A stretch of DNA of 63,827 bases from Paenibacillus dakarensis (GCF_001373415.1 NZ_CDSE01000027.1:1-63827), one strand, 5' to 3'; shown: positions 42,890 through 53,007, counted from the first letter of the stretch. Numbers and translations are program-made. Notes: generated from the sequence alone by a model not told the origin.

Positions 42890-43039
42890 CTATCTGGTTT
42901 CGCGATGAGGAGTTTGCTCGTTACAGAACTTGCAAAATTTCTTCATCTCCATGCGGTCGGGGTGATTTCGCTTGTTCTTTGTGGTTGTGTAGTTTCTTTG
43001 TTTGCAGCTTGTACAAGCCAAAGTGATAATTACCCGCAT
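42890..43039 (-). CDS. rpmG: 50S ribosomal protein L33, zinc-binding type
   Basis: The 49-residue protein starts at the ATG at 43039 ([20 protein letters not shown]), 8 bases after GGGAGG. CxxC near residue 9 and CKFC near the end are the zinc ligands of the zinc-replete paralogue. It is the first gene of rpmG-secE-nusG. The reading frame extends upstream without a ribosome binding site. Confidence 0.96.
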   Translation of the reverse strand: MRVIITLACTSCKQRNYTTTKNKRNHPDRMEMKKFCKFCNEQTPHRETR

Positions 43040-43217
43040 GATTTGCACCTCCCGAAGACGTCCTTCTTTATCAGAAGAACCCATATTAATCCTAGTAGAA
43101 AATCCGTTGTGTCCTGTAACAGACAGTCGAAATTCCTGCGAGATGAACAAAACCGTTGTTCCATCGCTGTAACAACGTTCCCATTCAAAAACACGCGAAT
43201 TTAGGCCTACCTAAAAC

Positions 43218-43246
43218 ACTTTATCACATGGTTGAAGCCATTTCAA
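43218..43246 (-). promoter_or_regulatory. Sigma-A promoter of rpmG-secE-nusG
   Basis: TTGAAA (43241-43246) and TAAAGT (43218-43223) are spaced 17 bases. The 180-base leader that follows contains a CGTTGTT/AACAACG hairpin (43154-43177) with no assigned role. Confidence 0.6.
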
Positions 43247-43332
43247 GCCTTTTTCTCTCTGAAAGCAAGCTGCATTTACTTACCATTATGTTCATACTTG
43301 GAATAAATGAAACAACAAAAATTGAATTGAAG

Positions 43333-43358
43333 TAAAAAAAGGCTCGATCTGAGCCTTT
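43333..43358 (-). terminator. Terminator of sigH
   Basis: AAAGGCTCAGATCGAGCC on the minus strand forms a short GC stem followed by seven T residues, 15 bases after the sigH stop. Confidence 0.88.
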
Positions 43359-43373
43359 AACGATTGCATCTTT

Positions 43374-44018
43374 CTAATTATCCCTAACCTCCAAATACCG
43401 CTCAAGCTTACGCTTTACCCGTTGGAGGGCATTATCAATAGATTTGACATGACGCCTTAAATCTACCGCGATTTCTTGATAGGAACGTCCATCCAGATAA
43501 AGCATCAAAACTTTCCGTTCCAAATCGCTCAGGATCTCAGACATCTTATCTTCCAATCCTACAAACTCTTCCTGGTTAATCAACAGTTCTTCCGGATCAC
43601 ATACAGCCGTACCGCATATAACATCAAGCAGTGTTCGGTCTGAATCTTCGTCATAAATCGGCTTGTCCAGCGATACATAGGAATTAAGCGGAATATGCTT
43701 CTGTCTCGTTGCAGTCTTAATGGCCGTGATGATCTGCCTCGTTATGCACAACTCAGCAAAAGCCTTAAACGACGAGAGCTTGTCCCCTTTGAAATCGCGA
43801 ATCGCTTTATAAAGTCCGATCATGCCTTCCTGTACGATATCTTCTCGGTCTGCACCTATCAAGAAGTAAGACCTGGCTTTAGCCCGTACAAAGTTCCGGT
43901 ACTTATTGATCAAATATTCAAGCGCCCCGCTGTCACCTTCACGGACCGCCTCAACCATGTCTTCATCACTTATCAAATCATACCCCGATATCATGATTTC
44001 TCTGAGGTCGACACTCAA
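43374..44018 (-). CDS. sigH: RNA polymerase sigma factor SigH
   Basis: SigH (Spo0H) directs early sporulation and transition-state transcription. The 214-residue protein is very close to Bacillus SigH in region 2 (YFLIGADREDIVQEGMIGLY, about 52-71) and region 4 (YQEIAVDLRRHVKSIDNALQ near 180). The start is TTG at 44018 with GGAGGG 7 bases upstream; the ATG eight codons later has no site. It has its own promoter and terminator. Confidence 0.96.
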   Translation of the reverse strand: MSVDLREIMISGYDLISDEDMVEAVREGDSGALEYLINKYRNFVRAKARSYFLIGADREDIVQEGMIGLYKAIRDFKGDKLSSFKAFAELCITRQIITAIKTATRQKHIPLNSYVSLDKPIYDEDSDRTLLDVICGTAVCDPEELLINQEEFVGLEDKMSEILSDLERKVLMLYLDGRSYQEIAVDLRRHVKSIDNALQRVKRKLERYLEVRDN

Positions 44019-44077
44019 TTAGAATCCCTCCGGCCCGGAACGCACGGTACCCCGCCACTCGCTTGAAATATATGTCA

Positions 44078-44106
44078 AGTATATATGATGTATATAAGAC
44101 CGTCAA
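44078..44106 (-). promoter_or_regulatory. Sigma-A promoter of sigH
   Basis: TTGACG (44101-44106) and TATACT (44078-44083) are spaced 17 bases, about 60 bases before the sigH start. In Bacillus AbrB represses this promoter; no AbrB motif can be assigned by eye. Confidence 0.75.
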
Positions 44107-44172
44107 CCACATCAGGGTGAATAAAAAAAAGAAATGTAAGGGTTTTCCCCGTCTGGATTCAAATAATTGAAC

Positions 44173-44694
44173 CTATTCGCGGCGCCAGCGTTCAAACATG
44201 AGACGGACATCGGGGCTTAGTTTATTATCCAGGGTGTTCCTTGTCGACTTGGATTGGTCCTCTTTAATTTTTTGGGCAATTTCCTTCTCGCTTTGCTCCA
44301 CTTGATTGAGCAGCTCTCTTGCAGAGATCCGAAAAGCACCTAGCGCAAATATAATATGCTGTTCCATCAGATCACTCGTCGCAACATAAATTTTACGCCT
44401 ACGGTGGCTAAACTCAACAACAAGCCGTTCAATACATTCATCAGCGGTCTCTTTTTCCTTCGTGAAATATACCTGCACCTTCCCTTGAGTAAAAGATTTA
44501 CCCAAACCGGGTACCCGGTATGCGTCAAAAATAGCAATGACACGAAGCCCCGAGAAAGCTTGGTAATCTGCCAGTTTCTCCAGAAGAGCATCCCTTGCCT
44601 CCTGCATGCCGATATTAGCGAGCTCCGCGAGAAACGGCCATCCGCCGATCATGTTATATCCATCGACCAGCAGTATATCCCGCCAATCGGCCAT
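44173..44694 (-). CDS. rae1: NYN-domain ribosome-dependent endonuclease (Rae1/YacP-like)
   Basis: The 173-residue protein has a PIN-like NYN domain starting LLVDGYNMIGGWP (about 9-21), with acidic residues at the usual metal positions. The Bacillus homologue Rae1 enters the ribosomal A site and cleaves certain mRNAs during translation. It follows rlmB by 6 bases and ends the cysE-cysS-mrnC-rlmB group, as in Bacillus. AGAAAGAG before the ATG is a modest site. Confidence 0.88.
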   Translation of the reverse strand: MADWRDILLVDGYNMIGGWPFLAELANIGMQEARDALLEKLADYQAFSGLRVIAIFDAYRVPGLGKSFTQGKVQVYFTKEKETADECIERLVVEFSHRRRKIYVATSDLMEQHIIFALGAFRISARELLNQVEQSEKEIAQKIKEDQSKSTRNTLDNKLSPDVRLMFERWRRE

Positions 44695-44700
44695 CTCTTT

Positions 44701-45447
44701 CTAACCTTCGAGACGGCGGCGGAGGACTTCATACATGATAACACCGGCAGCAACCGAAGCATTCAGCGAGTTGATCTGGCCAGCCATCGGGAGCTTAACA
44801 AGAACATCGCATTTTTCCCGAATCAGTCTGCCCATGCCTTTGCTCTCATTACCAATCACGATGGCAACCGGGCCGTTAAACACCTGGGTATCATAAATTT
44901 CTTCTACGGCATCCACAACCGTTCCGACGACCCAAACGCCCATCTCTTTCAGCTGCTCTATTGTTTGTGCCAGATTCGTAACTCTCGCAACCGGCACGTA
45001 TTCAACAGCGCCAGCAGAGGTTTTAGAAACCGTCGCCGTAATCTGGGCAGACCGTCGTTTGGGCAAAATGACCCCGTGAACTCCTGTACAATCTGCTGTT
45101 CTCAATATCGACCCAAGGTTATGCGGATCTTCAATTTCGTCAAGAATCAGCAGGAACGGAGGTTCACCCTTGTCTTCAGCGATCTTCAAAAGATCATCCA
45201 CTTCTGCATAGGCATAAGGAGCTGCCTGCGCCACAACACCCTGGTGCTGCACCCCTGGGACAAGCTGATCCAGCTTGCGTTTATCCACATTTTGAATCAC
45301 GATCCCAAGTTTTCTTGCCTCAGCAATGATTGGCGTAATCAAATGTTTCTGAGCGTTATCCGCAACCCAAATTTTATTGATTGTGCGTCCGGAACGGAGC
45401 GCCTCGGTTACGGAGTGTTTACCGGCAATTATTTCTTCATCCTGCAT
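44701..45447 (-). CDS. rlmB: 23S rRNA (guanosine-2'-O)-methyltransferase RlmB, TrmH family
   Basis: RlmB methylates a guanosine in the 23S rRNA peptidyl transferase loop (G2251 in E. coli). The 248-residue SPOUT protein has an N-terminal L30e-like substrate domain, and a C-terminal knot with LDEIEDPHNLGSILRTADC, VIGNESKGM and LPMAGQINSLNASVAAGV. AGGAGGAAGAATAAC precedes the ATG. Confidence 0.94.
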   Translation of the reverse strand: MQDEEIIAGKHSVTEALRSGRTINKIWVADNAQKHLITPIIAEARKLGIVIQNVDKRKLDQLVPGVQHQGVVAQAAPYAYAEVDDLLKIAEDKGEPPFLLILDEIEDPHNLGSILRTADCTGVHGVILPKRRSAQITATVSKTSAGAVEYVPVARVTNLAQTIEQLKEMGVWVVGTVVDAVEEIYDTQVFNGPVAIVIGNESKGMGRLIREKCDVLVKLPMAGQINSLNASVAAGVIMYEVLRRRLEG

Positions 45448-45527
45448 GTTATTCTTCCTCCTGCAATACCGGCTAAAGGCCCGCCATTCAAGGCCCGCGG
45501 TTTGATTTATACTCTCACTGCCTGCTG

Positions 45528-45974
45528 CTATGATTCAGCAGGACTCTCCATATAGTCAATAGCCAGCTTAATTAATTCCTGAAGTCGTTTATGTTGTCCA
45601 GCGTAATAAAGGTAACCAACCAGACTCTCAAAAGCTGTAGCGTGCCGATATTCCAGAACATCAGCATTCTTGGGTATACTTCCGGATTTAGCGTTCCGGC
45701 CCTGCCGTACAATGTCGTGTTCCTCCTCTGTTAAGATTGGTTCAAGGAATGACAATATACGACTCTGCGCTTTGGCAGATACAAGGCTTGTGGCCTTGCG
45801 ATGCAAATGATGGGGGCGAAGATTGGGCAGGGATATCAAATACTGACGGACTGCAATTTCATAGATGGAATCCCCAATGTAAGCAAGCACGATGGGGGGA
45901 ATGAGACGGACAGGCCTGGAAGGAGGATAAGGAAACCATCCGCCTTCCAATTTCTCGCTGCCTGTGCTGCTCAT
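45528..45974 (-). CDS. mrnC: Mini-ribonuclease III
   Basis: Mini-III trims the ends of 23S rRNA precursors. The 148-residue protein consists of an RNase III catalytic domain only, with LAYIGDSIYEIAVRQYL (about 29-45) and no double-stranded RNA-binding domain. Its ATG overlaps the cysS stop by 4 bases (ATGA), so translation is coupled. Confidence 0.94.
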   Translation of the reverse strand: MSSTGSEKLEGGWFPYPPSRPVRLIPPIVLAYIGDSIYEIAVRQYLISLPNLRPHHLHRKATSLVSAKAQSRILSFLEPILTEEEHDIVRQGRNAKSGSIPKNADVLEYRHATAFESLVGYLYYAGQHKRLQELIKLAIDYMESPAES

Positions 45975-47377
45975 TTACGGCGCCAGCGCATACCCTGCGC
46001 TGTATCCTCTAAGATGATTCCCTCAGCCAGTAAGCGATCCCGGATTTCATCAGCACGTGCCCAGTCCTTATTTTTGCGTGCCTCTGCTCTCTCCTCAATT
46101 AACCGTTCCACATCTTCATCAAGAAGCTCATCTGCCGTTGTATCCACAATGCGCAATACTCCATTCATTTCTTCAAAGACAGACAGGACAGCCTGCAAAT
46201 CCTCCGCTGGCACGGAAGCCTTCTGAAGAATATGATTCGCTTCTGTCGCCCATTGGAACATGGCGGTAATGGCATCCGGCGTATTGAAATCATCCTGCAT
46301 TTTGCTATGGAAATCAGCAAGCACATCGGACATTTTGGAGATGACCTCAGCTCCCGCTTTACCTTCCGGAGATCCAACTGCCGTTTCAAGACGATGCTTG
46401 ATGTTACCTGCTGCATTCGCGATCCTGTCCACACTGTTCTGAGCCTGCTCCATCACTTCGTCGCTGAAATTCAGCGGGTTACGGTAATGGGTCGACAGCA
46501 TAAAGTAGCGAATCGCTTCTTTGGTATACTGCTTACGCAGATCTTTAACCAATACCCCGTTACCTAGAGATTTCGACATTTTCTCATTGTTTATTCGGAT
46601 ATAACCGTTATGCATCCAGTAATTCGCCAGCGGTTTACCTGTCAAGGCCTCTGACTGGGCTACCTCGCACTCATGATGGGGGAACTGCAAATCCTGTCCG
46701 CCCCCATGAATATCCAGCGTATCACCCAAATAGCGGCGGGCCATTGCAGAGCATTCAATATGCCAACCCGGACGTCCGTTACCCCATGGGCTTTCCCAGA
46801 AGATTTCCCCTGGCTTAGCAGCCTTCCACAGGACAAAATCCTCCGGATTTTCCTTACGCTCGTCCACTTCAATCCGGATTCCAAACTGTAATTCATCGAG
46901 CTTTTGCTGCGACAGCTTGCCATAGTCGTCAAACTTGCGTGTCCGGTAGAACACATCCCCGCCATTTTCATAGGCGAAGCCTCTCTCAATCAACTCTTCA
47001 ATAAAGCGGATAATATCCTCCATATTCTCAGTAACACGAGGATTTATGGTCGCACGCGGTATACCAAGCCCATCCAGATCTTCAAAGTACGCAGAAATAA
47101 ATCGATCCGCCACTTCCGGCACTGTTGTTCCTGTCTGCTCCGCTTTACGGATCATTTTGTCATCCACATCGGTAAAGTTAACGACATATTTGACCTCATT
47201 ACCCTGCTGTTCGAAATAAGCACGCACGACATCAAAAAAGATCATAGGCCGCGCATTACCGATATGAATATAGTCGTAAACCGTCGGTCCGCACACATAC
47301 ATACTCACTTTTCCAGGCTCCTGCGCTGTAAAGTTCTCTTTGGTACGGGTCAACGTGTTATAAATTTGAAGTGCCAT
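45971..47377 (-). CDS. cysS: Cysteinyl-tRNA synthetase
   Basis: CysS charges tRNA-Cys. The 468-residue protein has the zinc Cys in CGPTVYDYIHIGNARP (which also holds the HIGH-type motif, about 28-43) and KMSKSLGN near 265. It lies in the cysE-cysS operon under the Cys T-box. GAAAGGATC is the nearest upstream site and is somewhat far from the ATG. Confidence 0.97.
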   Translation of the reverse strand: MALQIYNTLTRTKENFTAQEPGKVSMYVCGPTVYDYIHIGNARPMIFFDVVRAYFEQQGNEVKYVVNFTDVDDKMIRKAEQTGTTVPEVADRFISAYFEDLDGLGIPRATINPRVTENMEDIIRFIEELIERGFAYENGGDVFYRTRKFDDYGKLSQQKLDELQFGIRIEVDERKENPEDFVLWKAAKPGEIFWESPWGNGRPGWHIECSAMARRYLGDTLDIHGGGQDLQFPHHECEVAQSEALTGKPLANYWMHNGYIRINNEKMSKSLGNGVLVKDLRKQYTKEAIRYFMLSTHYRNPLNFSDEVMEQAQNSVDRIANAAGNIKHRLETAVGSPEGKAGAEVISKMSDVLADFHSKMQDDFNTPDAITAMFQWATEANHILQKASVPAEDLQAVLSVFEEMNGVLRIVDTTADELLDEDVERLIEERAEARKNKDWARADEIRDRLLAEGIILEDTAQGMRWRRK

Positions 47378-47400
47378 CTATCAGGTCACGATCCTTTCTG

Positions 47401-48099
47401 TTATCGCTTTTGTAAATCTCTTTGTAAGGGGACCTCTATACGTTCCGCATCCGAAGCCGCTGTTTGATCTGTTTTTTGTGCTAATTCCCTGCGCAGCTCA
47501 TCAATTTCTTTCTGCATGCTGCGGAGTGTGTCCACGATTGGGTCAGGAAGATTGGTATGATCAAGGCGATCACGGATACGCTCACCGTTCTGCTTCACGA
47601 TCTTCCCAGGGTTACCGACAACCGTACTGTTCGGAGGAACTTCACGAAGCACCACGGCATTGGAGCCGATATTACTGTTCTCGCCGATCGTAAAAGACCC
47701 GAGCACCTTAGCGCCTGAACCGATAACCACGTTGCTGCCGATCGTAGGGTGACGTTTCCCCTTCTCTTTCCCTGTGCCTCCAAGGGTTACGCCTTGATAA
47801 ATGACGACATTATCACCTATCTCACAGGTTTCACCAATAACGACTCCCATCCCATGGTCGATAAAAAACCGCTCGCCGATCTTAGCACCCGGGTGTATTT
47901 CAATACCAGTCATAAACCGGCTGAATTGCGAAATCATTCGAGCTAAGGAGTACCAGCGCCGTTTGAACAAGGCATGGGCTATCCGATGCGCCCACACGGC
48001 ATGCAGACCCGAATACGTGAACACCACTTCGAAAACCCCTCGGGCAGCCGGATCATTCTCAAATACGGTTCGTATATCCGACTTTATTTTCTTGAACAT
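47401..48099 (-). CDS. cysE: Serine O-acetyltransferase
   Basis: CysE makes O-acetylserine for cysteine synthesis. The 232-residue protein has an N-terminal helical domain and a left-handed beta-helix of hexapeptides ([20 protein letters not shown] and [10 protein letters not shown]). The start at 48099 follows GGAGGAGG by 7 bases; an earlier in-frame ATG lacks a site. It is directly downstream of a Cys T-box. Confidence 0.96.
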   Translation of the reverse strand: MFKKIKSDIRTVFENDPAARGVFEVVFTYSGLHAVWAHRIAHALFKRRWYSLARMISQFSRFMTGIEIHPGAKIGERFFIDHGMGVVIGETCEIGDNVVIYQGVTLGGTGKEKGKRHPTIGSNVVIGSGAKVLGSFTIGENSNIGSNAVVLREVPPNSTVVGNPGKIVKQNGERIRDRLDHTNLPDPIVDTLRSMQKEIDELRRELAQKTDQTAASDAERIEVPLQRDLQKR

Positions 48100-48145
48100 G
48101 AACGAACCTCCTCCCCCATTTCGCCCCACAAGAATCGATATTCAA

Positions 48146-48465
48146 TAAAAAACGCCCCTGCAGCCATCGCTGCAGAGGCGTCAAACACGCGGTTCCACTC
48201 TGCTTAAACCGGCTGACATCCTCCCAGGGCCAGGGATGGATAGCACGGTCCAACTTCAAGTCGTTAACGGTGACGGCCGGTATGATCTAACGCATGAAAT
48301 CCCGCTTCAACCATACAGCTCACAGGCGCATTTCCGCTTTCGGCAGCGGGATAACTCACAGCCTGGAAGAATCAAGCTTCCTTGTTCTCTTCCGGTTATC
48401 CTCTCTGAATCGTGCCTTATACTACACGTACTTCTCCTGATCGTAGCTTTTCGATCTTTACTTGT
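48146..48465 (-). promoter_or_regulatory. Cysteine-specific T-box riboswitch
   Basis: The leader has stem I with GATTCAGAGAGG, a specifier loop reading GGAAATGCGCC with the Cys codon TGC at 48328-48330, the T-box AGAGTGGAACCGCG (48188-48201), and a terminator (48146-48181) with a GC stem and T-run. Uncharged tRNA-Cys should favour the antiterminator and allow cysE-cysS expression. The same arrangement occurs between gltX and cysE in Bacillus. Confidence 0.93.
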
Positions 48466-48469
48466 TTAT

Positions 48470-48498
48470 ATATTACCCAAAAGACCGTTTCCTGACAA
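48470..48498 (-). promoter_or_regulatory. Sigma-A promoter of the T-box / cysE operon
   Basis: TTGTCA (48493-48498) and TAATAT (48470-48475) are spaced 17 bases, between the gltX stop and the T-box leader. Confidence 0.75.
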
Positions 48499-48526
48499 GA
48501 AGTTATCAATGATAGATCAGGACCTG

Positions 48527-49990
48527 TTAAGCACCCTTGATCTGGGAACGCAAACGGTCAAGCACACGGTCTTTTCCAAGCAGCCAGATGGTCTGATTCA
48601 GGTCACGACCATGTGTCTGCCCCGTCAAGGCTACACGAATTGGCATAAAGAGTCCTTTACCTTTAACTCCTGTTTCCTTCTGAACCTCTTTGATCAGAGC
48701 AGCAATAGTGGATGCCGTAAACTCCTCTGCATTTTCCAGCTTGGTGAGGAAAGCTGACAGCACAGCAGGAACCTGCTCTTCGGCAAGAATAGTGATTCCT
48801 TCCTGGTCAAGTTCAAGATGTGTGCGGAAGAATACTTCAGACAGATCCACAATCTCGGAAGCCGATGTCATCTGCTCTTGATAAAGAGCTACCAGCGCGC
48901 GTGCCCAAGCATCTTCCTCCGGCGTCAATTTTGCAGGGAGACGAGATGCACGCTGCAAATGCGGGATGGCAAGATCCGCAATCCGGTCCGGATCAGCCTG
49001 CTTGATATATGTGTTGTTCAAATGCGCTAATTTATTCGTATCAAATACGGCCGGGCTCTTCGAGAGACGGTTCGCATCGAAAATCTCGATTAACTGCTCT
49101 CTCGAGAAGATTTCTTCTTCGCCTTCCGGGGACCAGCCCAGAAGAGCGATGAAATTGAACAAGGCTTCCGGCAGGTATCCGAGCTGATCATACTGTTCGA
49201 TAAACTGAATGATCGACTCATCCCGCTTGCTCAGCTTCTTATGATTCTCCCCGACGATCAGAGTCATATGAGCGAAGCGCGGAGGCTCCATGCCAAACGC
49301 TTCATAGATCATCAGCTGACGAGGAGTATTGGAGATATGGTCCTCACCCCGGAGTACATGGGTGATTTTCATGAGATAATCATCAATGGCAACCGCAAAA
49401 TTGTATGTCGGTATACCGTCTTTTTTCACAATGACAAAGTCGCCCATTTCCTTCGTGTTGAAAGAGATCGTACCCTTCACCATGTCATCAAACGTATAGA
49501 CTTTATCCTCCGGAACACGGAAACGGATGCTGGCAACCCGTCCTTCCGCTTCAAATGCTCTGCACTGTTCGTCCGTCAGGTTCCGGTGTTTGCCGGAATA
49601 ACGCGGGGTTTCGCCGCGGGCCGTCTGCTCCTCGCGCTCCTTCTCCAGCTCTTCCTCCGTGCAATAGCAGCGATAAGCCAATCCGCGATCAAGCAGGTCC
49701 TGCCAATATTTGCGGTAAATGTCCAGGCGTTCAGTCTGGCGATAAGGACCGTATTCGCCCCCTACATCCACACTTTCATCCCAATCCATGCCAAGCCATT
49801 TCAAGTATTTAAGCTGGCTTTCTTCCCCGCCTGCCACATTGCGTTTCACGTCCGTATCTTCAATACGGATAATAAATTTACCATTGTGCTTGCGTGCGTA
49901 TAAATAATTGAATAATGCCGTTCTGGCATTGCCGATATGTAAATGTCCCGTTGGACTCGGTGCATAGCGCACACGGACTTCTTCGGTCAT
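48527..49990 (-). CDS. gltX: Glutamyl-tRNA synthetase
   Basis: GltX charges tRNA-Glu and, where no GlnRS exists, tRNA-Gln for the GatCAB route. The 487-residue protein starts [20 protein letters not shown] at 49990 after GGAGGGG; an upstream extension lacks a site. [10 protein letters not shown] and KLSKRD are the class I signatures. Confidence 0.97.
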   Translation of the reverse strand: MTEEVRVRYAPSPTGHLHIGNARTALFNYLYARKHNGKFIIRIEDTDVKRNVAGGEESQLKYLKWLGMDWDESVDVGGEYGPYRQTERLDIYRKYWQDLLDRGLAYRCYCTEEELEKEREEQTARGETPRYSGKHRNLTDEQCRAFEAEGRVASIRFRVPEDKVYTFDDMVKGTISFNTKEMGDFVIVKKDGIPTYNFAVAIDDYLMKITHVLRGEDHISNTPRQLMIYEAFGMEPPRFAHMTLIVGENHKKLSKRDESIIQFIEQYDQLGYLPEALFNFIALLGWSPEGEEEIFSREQLIEIFDANRLSKSPAVFDTNKLAHLNNTYIKQADPDRIADLAIPHLQRASRLPAKLTPEEDAWARALVALYQEQMTSASEIVDLSEVFFRTHLELDQEGITILAEEQVPAVLSAFLTKLENAEEFTASTIAALIKEVQKETGVKGKGLFMPIRVALTGQTHGRDLNQTIWLLGKDRVLDRLRSQIKGA

Positions 49991-50025
49991 TTCTAACCCC
50001 TCCGTTCGCTTTCTCAAAGATTCTT

Positions 50026-50514
50026 TCAAGATGATAGCATACCTTTAACAAGGCACACAATAGATTGTGCGGCGATCCCCTCGCCCCGGCCTGTAAAGCC
50101 AAGCTGTTCTGTTGTTGTCGCTTTGACGTTGACTTGTGCTTTGTCTGCTTCAAGTGCTTTTGCGATAATCTTGGTCATCTCAGGAATGTATGGGGCCATC
50201 TTCGGCTGCTGGGCAATAATGGTGCTGTCTACATTGCCTAGACGGTAACCTTTTGCCTTCGCCATCTCCCATACCTGCTCCAGAAGCTTCAGACTGTCGG
50301 CATCCTTGAAATCCGGATCTGTATCCGGAAAATGGCGGCCGATGTCCCCGAGCCCTAATGCACCCAAAATCGCATCTGTAATCGCATGAAGGAGCACGTC
50401 AGCATCCGAATGACCTGCCAGACCTTTTTCATACGGAATGGTAACCCCTCCAATAATGCATGGCCTCCCTTCCACAAGCTGATGCACATCAAATCCCTGG
50501 CCTACTCGAATCAT
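50026..50514 (-). CDS. ispF: 2-C-methyl-D-erythritol 2,4-cyclodiphosphate synthase
   Basis: IspF closes the cyclodiphosphate ring in the MEP route to isoprenoids. The 162-residue protein has the metal-binding DVHQL at 9-13 and [11 protein letters not shown] around 35-45. It lies 16 bases after ispD, with AAGGAGAG before the ATG. Confidence 0.97.
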   Translation of the reverse strand: MIRVGQGFDVHQLVEGRPCIIGGVTIPYEKGLAGHSDADVLLHAITDAILGALGLGDIGRHFPDTDPDFKDADSLKLLEQVWEMAKAKGYRLGNVDSTIIAQQPKMAPYIPEMTKIIAKALEADKAQVNVKATTTEQLGFTGRGEGIAAQSIVCLVKGMLSS

Positions 50515-50530
50515 CAGTATCTCTCCTTGC

Positions 50531-51217
50531 TTATAGCTTCTTATTTTTCAAAAATGCGGCATACTCCAAGTCTTCCGGTGTTGTAATCTTGATGTTTGTA
50601 TACTTCCCTTCCGCCATAGCAACAGGAAGTCCCGCTCTTTCCAGGAGCATTGCATCATCGGTACCCAAAAATCCTTCCCGCTCTGCAGACTCATGGGCTT
50701 CCAGCAGGTCGGAAAGACGAAAAGCCTGTGGGGTTTGAACAGCCCACAGACTATGACGCTCAGGAGTAGCTGTAATTAGCCCCTGCCCGTTCACCTGCTT
50801 GATCGTATCCTTTACAGGAACACCGAGAACAGCCGCTCCTTCACGCAAAGCGGTCTCACGGCAGCTCTCGATCTCCTCGCGGGTAACAAATGGTCTGACA
50901 CCGTCATGAATCATTACCCATTCTGTATTCATTTGCTTGATGCCTTGGTAAACAGACTCTTGGCGCTCGCTGCCACCCGGAATCACTGCCGACACCTTGT
51001 CCAGCCCATAATCCTTCACCCAGGCTTTACAGCGATCCACGTCACCGCTTCCGGTAACCCAAACGATCTCATCAAGCCAAGGCAACTGGTTAAAAGTATC
51101 TAATGTATGCACAACGATGGGTCTGCCCTCGATTTGCAAAAATTGTTTACTTTCACGGGTTCCCATTCGTTTACCTTTACCTGCTGCCACAATGACAACC
51201 CCGAAGCTGTTACTCAT
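50531..51217 (-). CDS. ispD: 2-C-methyl-D-erythritol 4-phosphate cytidylyltransferase
   Basis: IspD transfers CMP to methylerythritol phosphate. The 228-residue protein has the nucleotide-binding AAGKGKRMG (about 11-19) and IHDGVRPF near 103. GGGGTTTTCGT precedes the ATG. It is followed by ispF. Confidence 0.97.
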   Translation of the reverse strand: MSNSFGVVIVAAGKGKRMGTRESKQFLQIEGRPIVVHTLDTFNQLPWLDEIVWVTGSGDVDRCKAWVKDYGLDKVSAVIPGGSERQESVYQGIKQMNTEWVMIHDGVRPFVTREEIESCRETALREGAAVLGVPVKDTIKQVNGQGLITATPERHSLWAVQTPQAFRLSDLLEAHESAEREGFLGTDDAMLLERAGLPVAMAEGKYTNIKITTPEDLEYAAFLKNKKL

Positions 51218-51300
51218 ACGAAAACCCCTATCTTCACCCGGCAGTAAAATCTAGTCGTTACAACCGGGAACGGATATGTACATCTTCCATCATACCCCGT

Positions 51301-52389
51301 TTACTGGGCTTTTTCCAATAGTTTTGGTTTCGCAAAAATCATCCGGCCTGCTGAGGTCTGCAGCACACTTGTCACAAGCACTTCCATCATCGACCCGATA
51401 TATTCACGCCCGCCTTCTACGACAATCATGGTTCCGTCATCAAGATACGCCACACCCTGACCGTGCTCCTTGCCATCCTTGATAATCTGGACCAGGATTT
51501 CTTCACCCGGCAGCACGACCGGCTTGACCGCATTCGCCAAGTCATTAATATTCAGCACCGACACACCCTGAAGTTCGCATACCTTGTTCAGATTGAAATC
51601 ATTGGTAACCACTTTGCCCTGAAGAACTTTAGCCAGTTTAACCAGCTTGCTGTCCACCTCGGAAATTTCTTCGAAATCTCCTTCATAAATAAGGACCTTT
51701 ACATCCAGTTCTTTCTGGATTTTGTTCAAAATATCAAGTCCACGCCGGCCGCGGTTCCGTTTCAGAAGGTCAGACGAATCTGCGATATGCTGTAACTCTT
51801 CGAGCACGAATTCCGGAATAACAATGGTTCCCTCAATGAATCCTGTTTTGCAAATATCAGCAATCCGTCCGTCAATAATTACACTGGTATCCAAAATCTT
51901 GTGCTCTTCAATTCTGCGCGCTTCCGGCTCTGTGCCTTGACTCCATTTTCCAGACATCCAGAGCGAAGCGAGCTCCTGCTTCTTCTCGAGGCCAATTCGC
52001 AGCCCTACATATCCCCCAAGCAGGGTGATACCTACCTGAAGAAATCTTCCCCCTTGTCCCAGCCATGTCAGACTAGGCGATAACAGCAAAGATATCAACA
52101 GGCCTCCCAGTAATCCTGCTGTGCCTGCTGCAAGGTCAGTCATCGGAATCCGTGAGAAGGATGCAATCATAGCTTGAAGCTTCCCGTCAAATTTTTCTGC
52201 GGTCAGAATGGTGATCATTCCAAACAACAATCCTCCAAGCAGTGCAAATATGCCGCTTCCCCCGGTAATTACTCCTTGACCGAAGAGTGAGGATACTTCG
52301 GGGAACGACCGCTCCACCATTTGATATAACGTATATCCACACCATGCACCGCATAATACCGTAAATGCTAAGATAGCTTTTTTTAACAT
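51301..52389 (-). CDS. PIN/TRAM-domain membrane protein (YacL-like)
   Basis: The 362-residue protein has about four N-terminal membrane segments, a PIN domain starting ILDTSVIIDGRIADICKTGF (about 165) with conserved Asp residues, and a C-terminal TRAM domain (GQGVAYLDDGTMIVVEGG). It is the Bacillus YacL family; nuclease activity is inferred from the PIN fold. The start at 52389 follows AGGAGG by 11 bases; a GTG overlapping the site is excluded. Confidence 0.9.
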   Translation of the reverse strand: MLKKAILAFTVLCGAWCGYTLYQMVERSFPEVSSLFGQGVITGGSGIFALLGGLLFGMITILTAEKFDGKLQAMIASFSRIPMTDLAAGTAGLLGGLLISLLLSPSLTWLGQGGRFLQVGITLLGGYVGLRIGLEKKQELASLWMSGKWSQGTEPEARRIEEHKILDTSVIIDGRIADICKTGFIEGTIVIPEFVLEELQHIADSSDLLKRNRGRRGLDILNKIQKELDVKVLIYEGDFEEISEVDSKLVKLAKVLQGKVVTNDFNLNKVCELQGVSVLNINDLANAVKPVVLPGEEILVQIIKDGKEHGQGVAYLDDGTMIVVEGGREYIGSMMEVLVTSVLQTSAGRMIFAKPKLLEKAQ

Positions 52390-52540
52390 GAGTTCCCACA
52401 CCTCCTAATTCAATTCATCATGGTATAATTACCAGTATGGTCCATTTTTCAGAGGTGTAATCGTGGTCATTCTTTTTTTTCTGAAATTGAAGCCACGAGC
52501 ATCAAATTCTTCAAACAAGAAAATAAAGAGACTCATTTAG

Positions 52541-52570
52541 TTGAAATCTCCTAAACGGCTGGAATATAAT
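52541..52570 (+). promoter_or_regulatory. Sigma-A promoter of the 131-aa gene
   Basis: TTGAAA (52541-52546) and TATAAT (52565-52570) are spaced 18 bases on the plus strand, about 40 bases before the start codon. Confidence 0.75.
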
Positions 52571-52611
52571 GAACACAATTCATAATAACGATATCGAGGT
52601 GGATGATAATC

Positions 52612-53007
52612 ATGAGCGCTCCTAGTTTGCAGGCTTTTCAGGATCAAGTTTCCGAATTGTTGCTCCGTCACCGCAGTCTTCTAGATGTGCTGTCCAAAAC
52701 AGGGCAAAGCAATGCGTCCGTTAATCGCGCTGTCACCAAAGCTATTACGGAATGCGGCTGTATCGAACTGCATGCCACGAAGCAAAGCTTCGATATGGGC
52801 GCTGACCTCGAACAGGCTAAACAACTCGCAGGTACCCACGTTAATGGTCAATTATGCGAAAATTGCCGGGAAGCCGTCAGTTCTGAGATTGGCCGTAATT
52901 TATTCTATTTGTCGGCTATGGCCAATTTACTGGATATTCAACTGGATGAAGTCGTGGATAAAGAATCCCAGAAATGTTCAACGCTTGGCTTGTTCAATCT
53001 GTCTTAG
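52612..53007 (+). CDS. Conserved Firmicute protein of unknown function, 131 aa
   Basis: The protein is soluble and probably helical, with FQDQVSELLLRHRSLLDVLS near the start and two Cys groups: CGC near residue 45 and CENC near 82. I recall similar proteins in Paenibacillus and Clostridium, sometimes labelled DUF1573, but this label is uncertain. The start at 52612 follows GAGGTGG by 9 bases; the ATG three codons earlier overlaps the site. It has its own promoter and shares a bidirectional terminator with pssA. It is a plus-strand gene within a minus-strand group. Confidence 0.8.
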   Translation: MSAPSLQAFQDQVSELLLRHRSLLDVLSKTGQSNASVNRAVTKAITECGCIELHATKQSFDMGADLEQAKQLAGTHVNGQLCENCREAVSSEIGRNLFYLSAMANLLDIQLDEVVDKESQKCSTLGLFNLS

